Source: an uncultured Verrucomicrobiales bacterium
GTDB lineage: Bacteria > Verrucomicrobiota > Verrucomicrobiae > Limisphaerales > CANJSG01
Length of the DNA stretch: 11,372 nucleotides
Assembly: GCA_946480965.1 (NCBI GenBank)
Contig: CAMLMI010000133.1
Span: forward strand, 1-11,372
Direction of reading: 5' to 3'
Shown here: in pieces, positions 8,401-11,372 of the stretch
Numbering within the stretch: the stretch's first letter is position 1
Layout of the letters: each line of letters opens with the position of its first letter
Program-made: the position numbers and the translations under genes
Notes under the pieces: model-generated
What the model was told of the DNA's origin: nothing
Database searches by the model: none
Seen by the model: only the letters and a program-made list of their open reading frames with translations

Positions 8401-9223
8401 GCTCAACCGCACGAACGACATCCACGGCTTCGCCGGAAACCAGTTGGAGCTGCTGCGCTCGGCCGGTTACTTGGCCAACGAACCCGATCCCTCCGAAACC
8501 TTGCCGCGCCATCACGCGCCCGGCGACGAATCGGTCTCGCTCGAAGCCCGCGCCAGTTCCTACCTCGCGGTCAATTGCGCCTATTGCCACAAGGCCGGCG
8601 GCTCCGCGCCCACCGCCTGGGATGGGCGTCCGGAGCTGGCTTTGGGCGACACCGGGTTGCTCTACGGACCGGCCGCGAACAACGGCGGCGATCCGGCCAA
8701 CCTGCTCGTCGTGCCCGGCGATCTGCTCCACTCGGTCCTCTACAACCGCGTCGGCGCGACCAACGGCTTCACCCGGATGCCGCCGCTGGCCACCTCCGAA
8801 ATCGACGCCGCCAATCTCGCGCTCCTCGCGCAGTGGATCACCAACGCGCTGCCCGCACGGCAGACCTTCGCTCAATGGCAGACCAACGTTTTCCAGCCCG
8901 GCGACACGCAGACGGGCGCGGACGAAGACCATGACTTGGATCGGCGGACGAACCGGGAGGAGTTCCTCACCGGCACCGATCCGCGTTCCGACACCAGCCT
9001 GTTCCGGCCGGAGTTCGCCTTGGCCGAAGGCGCGGTCTCGTTCCAGTTCGAGCTGCCGACCAACCGCTCCTTCCAGATCGAAGTTTCGACGAATCTGACC
9101 GACTGGATCGTGTGGCCCGCGCCGGGCAACGACGGCGCGCCGGTGCCGGGCGGCGAGCGCGTCGTCAGCGGCGAAGCGGCCGGTGATCAGCAGTATTTCC
9201 GTGTGCGGCTCTGGGAAAATTGA
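5492..9223 (+). CDS. Secreted multidomain LamG / cadherin-like / glucose-sorbosone dehydrogenase / diheme cytochrome c protein
   Basis: This 1243-residue exported protein probably oxidises a sugar or other alcohol outside the cytoplasm with a PQQ-type propeller and passes electrons to its own hemes. A signal peptide (1-37, cleavage near ASA-AL) is followed by a LamG/concanavalin-like domain (about 39-287, VHRWSFNEPSG). A cadherin-like beta module (296-386, VLNNDTG and DAFTYRVSG) comes next. A glucose/sorbosone dehydrogenase propeller (409-800) follows, with GLLGLAFHPGY, NHNGGDLHFGPDGYLY (His539 at the catalytic position) and GMRNPWRMSFDP. A cytochrome-containing region (808-1130) has two heme-binding motifs, CMVCH (952-956) and CAYCH (1029-1033). 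A TSP3/EF-hand-like stretch rich in Asp (from 1144) ends in EEFLTGTDP, before a C-terminal beta domain finishing in YFRVRLWEN. The ATG at 5492 starts directly at the signal peptide; an upstream in-frame GTG at 5450 would add 14 residues and spoil it. Substrate is unknown. Confidence 0.88.
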   Translation: MLTPSNKLRTGIVALGLRAAWLWACVVWMGGMFSASAALVHRWSFNEPSGTVAAGTVLVDSVGGSEAVVRGVGATRNGSALTLPGTTSGNVGQSTISAYVDLPNGLVSSKTDLTFELWAAPLSHKSWQRLIDCGNMNIAGIGGGAPGEVTGDGTTAPGGTESSDDILLALSRGGSLNEQRLEGRINGGGTLITDSALSTSAGTRYHYVLVFEDQAGSFGANGGQLRWYRNGTFVASVDLGFRLASLNDVNNWIGRSQWSGDMNAHVALHELRVHDAALTPAEIQASFAAGPDATISPPTAAADRFSIHRGQHGLFPVLNNDTGSVNAASVEIVQAPQFGTASADGQGRIHYAHGGGAATSDAFTYRVSGAGGTSEPATVTVDVATVLRLTNNVLNVPATPPATTIALQNAFTGVSQPVALATPPGETNRLFVCEKGGLLRVFTNIFAANPSAGTFLNLPALLTSRGESIRTQSEQGLLGLAFHPGYATNRFFFVFYSVTKSGVVYNRVSRFTTQAANPNAADTASELILLEQRDDADNHNGGDLHFGPDGYLYIATGDEGGGDDQYNNSQKINADFFSAILRIDVDKRPSSLEPNTHAAVIRDGGVARYAVPSDNPFVGATSFNGATVNPTTVRTEFWAVGMRNPWRMSFDPVTGWLWVGDVGQGAREEIDIVTSGGNYGWAFREGTLNGPKSGSAPANFNTVHKTPIYSYARGSGTFQGNSVTGGLVARNNRFPAFEGLYFFADYGSGNIWTLRTNAVGAPTVQRIAGEGGIVAFGRDPSNHDVLLADIDGGRILRLVVTTAVGSYPQTLADTGLFADPQALAPSQGVLPYAVNLPFWSDHALKRRWFVVPDATNTMVWSRDGLWTYPAGTVWVKHFDLELERGNPATRKRLETRLLVKNQAGAYGVSYRWNDAGTEATLVADEGVNFNLSVTNHGAVQTQNWRIPSRAECMVCHTPQAGFSLSFNTRQLNRTNDIHGFAGNQLELLRSAGYLANEPDPSETLPRHHAPGDESVSLEARASSYLAVNCAYCHKAGGSAPTAWDGRPELALGDTGLLYGPAANNGGDPANLLVVPGDLLHSVLYNRVGATNGFTRMPPLATSEIDAANLALLAQWITNALPARQTFAQWQTNVFQPGDTQTGADEDHDLDRRTNREEFLTGTDPRSDTSLFRPEFALAEGAVSFQFELPTNRSFQIEVSTNLTDWIVWPAPGNDGAPVPGGERVVSGEAAGDQQYFRVRLWEN

Positions 9224-9389
9224 CCGGAGCCAAAACGCGACCACGCCAGGGAGGCGGGGCAGGGGTGCTGGGAAAGGTGAGGCGACGGGGGCCGGAGTCG
9301 GCCGTTCGAGCGCCCAGCACTCCGACTTCCCTCGGGCTTGAAATTCCCGCCTCGACGGATTCTTTCCCGTCCCGTTTCATGCGCGGCTC
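9224..9389. other. Intergenic spacer with repeat-like palindromes before the ABC-F gene
   Basis: These 166 non-coding bases are dominated by G-rich then C/T-rich sequence and the nested palindrome at 9265-9320. The 10-mer CTCCGACTTC (9320-9329) recurs at 11281-11290 after the ABC-F gene. The palindrome could act as a terminator for the dehydrogenase transcript. No Shine-Dalgarno precedes the ATG at 9390 and no clear promoter was found. Confidence 0.4.
9265..9320. repeat. Nested inverted repeat, possible REP-like extragenic palindrome
   Basis: GTGCTGGG (9265-9272) and CCCAGCAC (9313-9320) are exact reverse complements. Between them GGCCG (9290-9294) and CGGCC (9299-9303) form a second perfect stem with a GAGT tetraloop. 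It lies 41 bases after the dehydrogenase stop. No T-run follows, so an extragenic palindromic repeat or RNA-stabilising element is as likely as a terminator. Copy number elsewhere in the genome cannot be judged from this window. Confidence 0.45.
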
Positions 9390-11246
9390 ATGCTGACGTT
9401 TTCCGGAGTGAGCAAAACCTTTGGCGGCCGCACCCTGTTCGAGGAGGCGACTCTGTCCATTACCCACGGCAACCGGGTCGGCCTGGTCGGTCCCAACGGC
9501 GCGGGCAAATCCACCCTGTTCAAGATCATCCTCGGCGAGGAGACGCCCGACGACGGCCAGGTCACACTCATCCGCGGCACCACCCTCGGCTTCCTTCCCC
9601 AGGAGAGCACGCCCGTGGGCGACGAAACGGTGCTGGAGATCGCCACGATGCATGGCGAGGGCGACGGCGCGGCCGAGGCCAAGGCCAAGCGGATGCTCGC
9701 CGGCCTGAGCTTCCGCGAATCCGACTACCACCGGCCCGCCCGCGAGATGAGCGGCGGCTGGGTCATGCGCGCTCACCTCGCCCGCCTGCTGGTGCAGGAG
9801 CCGGACCTGCTCATGCTGGACGAGCCGACCAATCACCTCGACCTCGAAGCGTTGATCTGGTTCCAGGGCTATTTGAAGGGCTATCCCGGCGCGATCCTGA
9901 TGATCTCGCATGATCGCGAGTTCCTGAACCAGCTCACCACCCACACGGTGGAGATCCGCCACAGCCGCCTCTTCCGCTACACGGGCAACTACGACTCGTT
10001 CCTCGAACAACGCGCCGCCAACGAGGCGCAATTGGTCGCCACGGCCAAGAACGCCCAGCGCAAGATCGACCAGTTGCAGGAGTTCGTGGACCGCTTCGGC
10101 GCCAAGAGCTCCAAGGCCACCCAGGCCCAGAGCAAACTCAAGCAGATCGAGCGCATCCGCGAGGAGATGGTCGCCCCGCCCGAAAGCGACGGCCCGACCG
10201 TTGGCTTCCGTTTCCCCCAGCCCCAGCGCAGCGGCCAGCGGGTGATCAAGCTGGAGGGCATCCACCACGCCTACGGCGCGAACAAGGTCTATGAAGGCGT
10301 GGACTTCGAGTGCGAACGCGGCCAGCGCATCGTGCTCGTCGGTCCCAACGGCGCGGGCAAATCCACCTTGCTCAAGCTCCTCGCCGGTGTGCTGGAACCC
10401 CAGGCGGGCGTTCGCACCCTTGGGCACAACGTGAAGTCGGGCTATTTCTCCCAGTATCGCGTGGAGATGCTTCAGGCCAACCGTTCCGTCCTGCAAGAAG
10501 CCCTCGACACCCCCGCCCGCGTGACCGAGCAGCAGGTCCGCACCCTGCTCGGCAGCTTCCTTTTCCGCGGCGACGACGTCTTTAAGAAGGTCTCCGTGCT
10601 CTCCGGCGGTGAAAAAAGCCGCCTCGCGCTCGTCCGCCTGCTCCTAGATCCGCCGAACCTGCTGCTGATGGACGAGCCCACCACGCACTTGGACATGGCC
10701 AGCATCGACGCGCTCGTCGAGGCGCTGAAGCAGTTCGAAGGCACGCTCATCTTCATCAGCCACGACGTCTATTTCATCCGCGCCTTGGCCAACCACGTCA
10801 TCCACGTCCGCGCGGGCCAGCTCAAGCCCTACCCCGGCGGCTACCAATACTACCTGGACAAGACCGCCGTCGGCGAACGCGCCGGTCTGACCGCCGGACC
10901 GAAGCTGACCAACCAACAGCCCGGGGCCCAGGCCCGCGTCGCTGCGCCGGAACCCAAGATCGACCGCAAGGAGCAGAAGCGGATCGAAGCCGCCCAGCGC
11001 CAGGCCAAGTCCGACCAGAGGAAGGCCCTCGAAAAACGGGTCAAGGACTTGGAGGCGGAGATCGCCCGACTGGAGGCGCGCGACAAGGAGATCGTCCTCT
11101 TGCTGGAACGCCCCGAGAGCTACGAACCCGGTGGCGCCGCCGCGCAGTTGAACCGCGAACTGGGTGGCATCCACAGCCGCTTGCCTCGATTGCACGAGGA
11201 CTGGGAAAAAGCGTCCCATGACCTGACCGCGTTCAATGGTGGCTGA
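9390..11246 (+). CDS. ABC-F family ATP-binding protein (Uup/YheS/YdiF-like ribosome-associated ATPase)
   Basis: ABC-F proteins lack membrane domains and bind the ribosomal E site to rescue stalled or slow translation. The 618-residue product has two complete ATPase domains. Domain 1 has Walker A GPNGAGKS (34-41), signature MSGGW (120-124), Walker B LLMLDEPTNHLD (catalytic Glu145) and switch His174. Domain 2 has Walker A (318-325), signature LSGGEKS (404-410), Walker B with Glu429 and His458. The inter-domain linker (about 190-275), opening RYTGNYDSFLEQR, is the P-site tRNA-interaction motif. The tail (about 524-612) is charged and heptad-like, predicted coiled coil, as in Uup/YheS types. No transmembrane segment is visible. 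Start MLTFSGVSKTF fits the family. It is probably monocistronic, with spacers of 166 bases upstream and at least 126 downstream. The exact subfamily is unresolved; an antibiotic-resistance role is not indicated. Confidence 0.93.
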   Translation: MLTFSGVSKTFGGRTLFEEATLSITHGNRVGLVGPNGAGKSTLFKIILGEETPDDGQVTLIRGTTLGFLPQESTPVGDETVLEIATMHGEGDGAAEAKAKRMLAGLSFRESDYHRPAREMSGGWVMRAHLARLLVQEPDLLMLDEPTNHLDLEALIWFQGYLKGYPGAILMISHDREFLNQLTTHTVEIRHSRLFRYTGNYDSFLEQRAANEAQLVATAKNAQRKIDQLQEFVDRFGAKSSKATQAQSKLKQIERIREEMVAPPESDGPTVGFRFPQPQRSGQRVIKLEGIHHAYGANKVYEGVDFECERGQRIVLVGPNGAGKSTLLKLLAGVLEPQAGVRTLGHNVKSGYFSQYRVEMLQANRSVLQEALDTPARVTEQQVRTLLGSFLFRGDDVFKKVSVLSGGEKSRLALVRLLLDPPNLLLMDEPTTHLDMASIDALVEALKQFEGTLIFISHDVYFIRALANHVIHVRAGQLKPYPGGYQYYLDKTAVGERAGLTAGPKLTNQQPGAQARVAAPEPKIDRKEQKRIEAAQRQAKSDQRKALEKRVKDLEAEIARLEARDKEIVLLLERPESYEPGGAAAQLNRELGGIHSRLPRLHEDWEKASHDLTAFNGG

Positions 11247-11260
11247 ACGAGTGGCAGCCT

Positions 11261-11280
11261 CGCGGATGTGACCGTCCGCG
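11261..11280. repeat. Hairpin CGCGGA/TCCGCG after the ABC-F gene
   Basis: CGCGGA (11261-11266) and TCCGCG (11275-11280) are exact reverse complements with an 8-base loop, 14 bases after the ABC-F stop. It may form part of a compound terminator or an extragenic repeat together with the following hairpin. No T-run follows. Confidence 0.45.
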
Positions 11281-11294
11281 CTCCGACTTCGCTT

Positions 11295-11314
11295 GCCGGG
11301 CAGGGAGGCCCGGC
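11295..11314 (+). terminator. Hairpin GCCGGGC/GCCCGGC, possible terminator of the ABC-F gene
   Basis: GCCGGGC (11295-11301) pairs perfectly with GCCCGGC (11308-11314) across a 6-base loop, AGGGAG. It is the second of two hairpins after the ABC-F stop, where a terminator is expected. It is followed by CTGGGG rather than a T-run, so it would be an atypical intrinsic terminator. Confidence 0.35.
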
Positions 11315-11372
11315 CTGGGGTAGCGGCATTCCGGCGGAGGACAAACATTGCCTCAATAGACGGAGGTGTTTC

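Larger units (their letters stand above)
11247..11372. other. Non-coding right end with two hairpins and a possible ribosome binding site for the next gene
   Basis: These last 126 bases have no supportable ORF. They hold hairpins at 11261-11280 and 11295-11314, the CTCCGACTTC 10-mer shared with 9320-9329, and GGAGGT at 11362-11367. That last motif is a good Shine-Dalgarno match 5 bases before the window ends, so a rightward gene may start just outside. Confidence 0.4.

Noticed and set aside
5540..9244. A 1234-codon open frame on the minus strand opposite the dehydrogenase gene
   Set aside because: It is an antisense shadow of a GC-rich gene. The product is Arg/Gly/Val-rich without recognisable domains, while the plus-strand frame has a signal peptide, propeller motifs and CxxCH.
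9165..10496. A 443-codon minus-strand open frame opposite the ABC-F N-terminal half
   Set aside because: It crosses the end of one real gene, an intergenic palindrome and the next gene; composition is that of an antisense shadow.
9390..11246. Antibiotic-resistance ABC-F protein
   Set aside because: Nothing in the linker region or the context (no resistance or mobile genes) points to resistance; a housekeeping Uup/YheS/YdiF-like role is the simpler reading.

Overview
This is a compact, GC-rich bacterial window with eight protein-coding genes, all housekeeping or envelope-related. No rRNA, tRNA, CRISPR array, phage gene or transposase is visible. The best taxonomic guess is Verrucomicrobiota (PVC group). 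The main reason is the very large secreted protein that fuses LamG, cadherin-like, glucose/sorbosone dehydrogenase, c-type cytochrome, TSP3-like and C-terminal beta modules. This assembly style is common in Verrucomicrobia and Planctomycetes. Supporting points are a response regulator carrying a periplasmic GspB/GspC-like tail, an Ala/Lys-rich tail on L31, and few Shine-Dalgarno sequences. The assignment is inference, not proof.

Layout. Bases 1-535 (minus strand) are the N-terminal 178 codons of a classical short-chain dehydrogenase/reductase that runs off the left edge. It is divergent from a rightward translation block: rpmE (ribosomal protein L31, 667-921), a strong hairpin at 934-971, and prfA (release factor 1, 1036-2115). 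prfA overlaps by 4 bases a HAD-family sugar-phosphate phosphatase (2112-2684). A methylpurine-DNA glycosylase follows (2793-3386). It converges on a leftward gene (3450-5249) encoding a REC-HDOD response regulator with a transmembrane helix and a GspB/PulC-like C-terminal domain. A 242-base divergent spacer leads to the 1243-residue exported dehydrogenase/cytochrome (5492-9223). A 166-base spacer with nested inverted repeats precedes an ABC-F ATPase (9390-11246). The last 126 bases are non-coding, with two hairpins and a GGAGGT just before the right edge that may serve the next gene.

Functional links. rpmE, prfA and the ABC-F protein all act at the ribosome, but they do not form one operon. 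The prfA-HAD overlap suggests translational coupling. The response regulator and the secreted dehydrogenase are divergent neighbours, so shared regulation is possible but unproven.

Novelty. I see no convincing undescribed defence or mobile system. The most interesting object is the REC-HDOD-TM-proline-linker-GspB/C-like protein, which could join a cytoplasmic phospho-signal to a periplasmic secretion-type domain. Next are the self-wired dehydrogenase/diheme fusion and the intergenic palindromes flanking the ABC-F gene.
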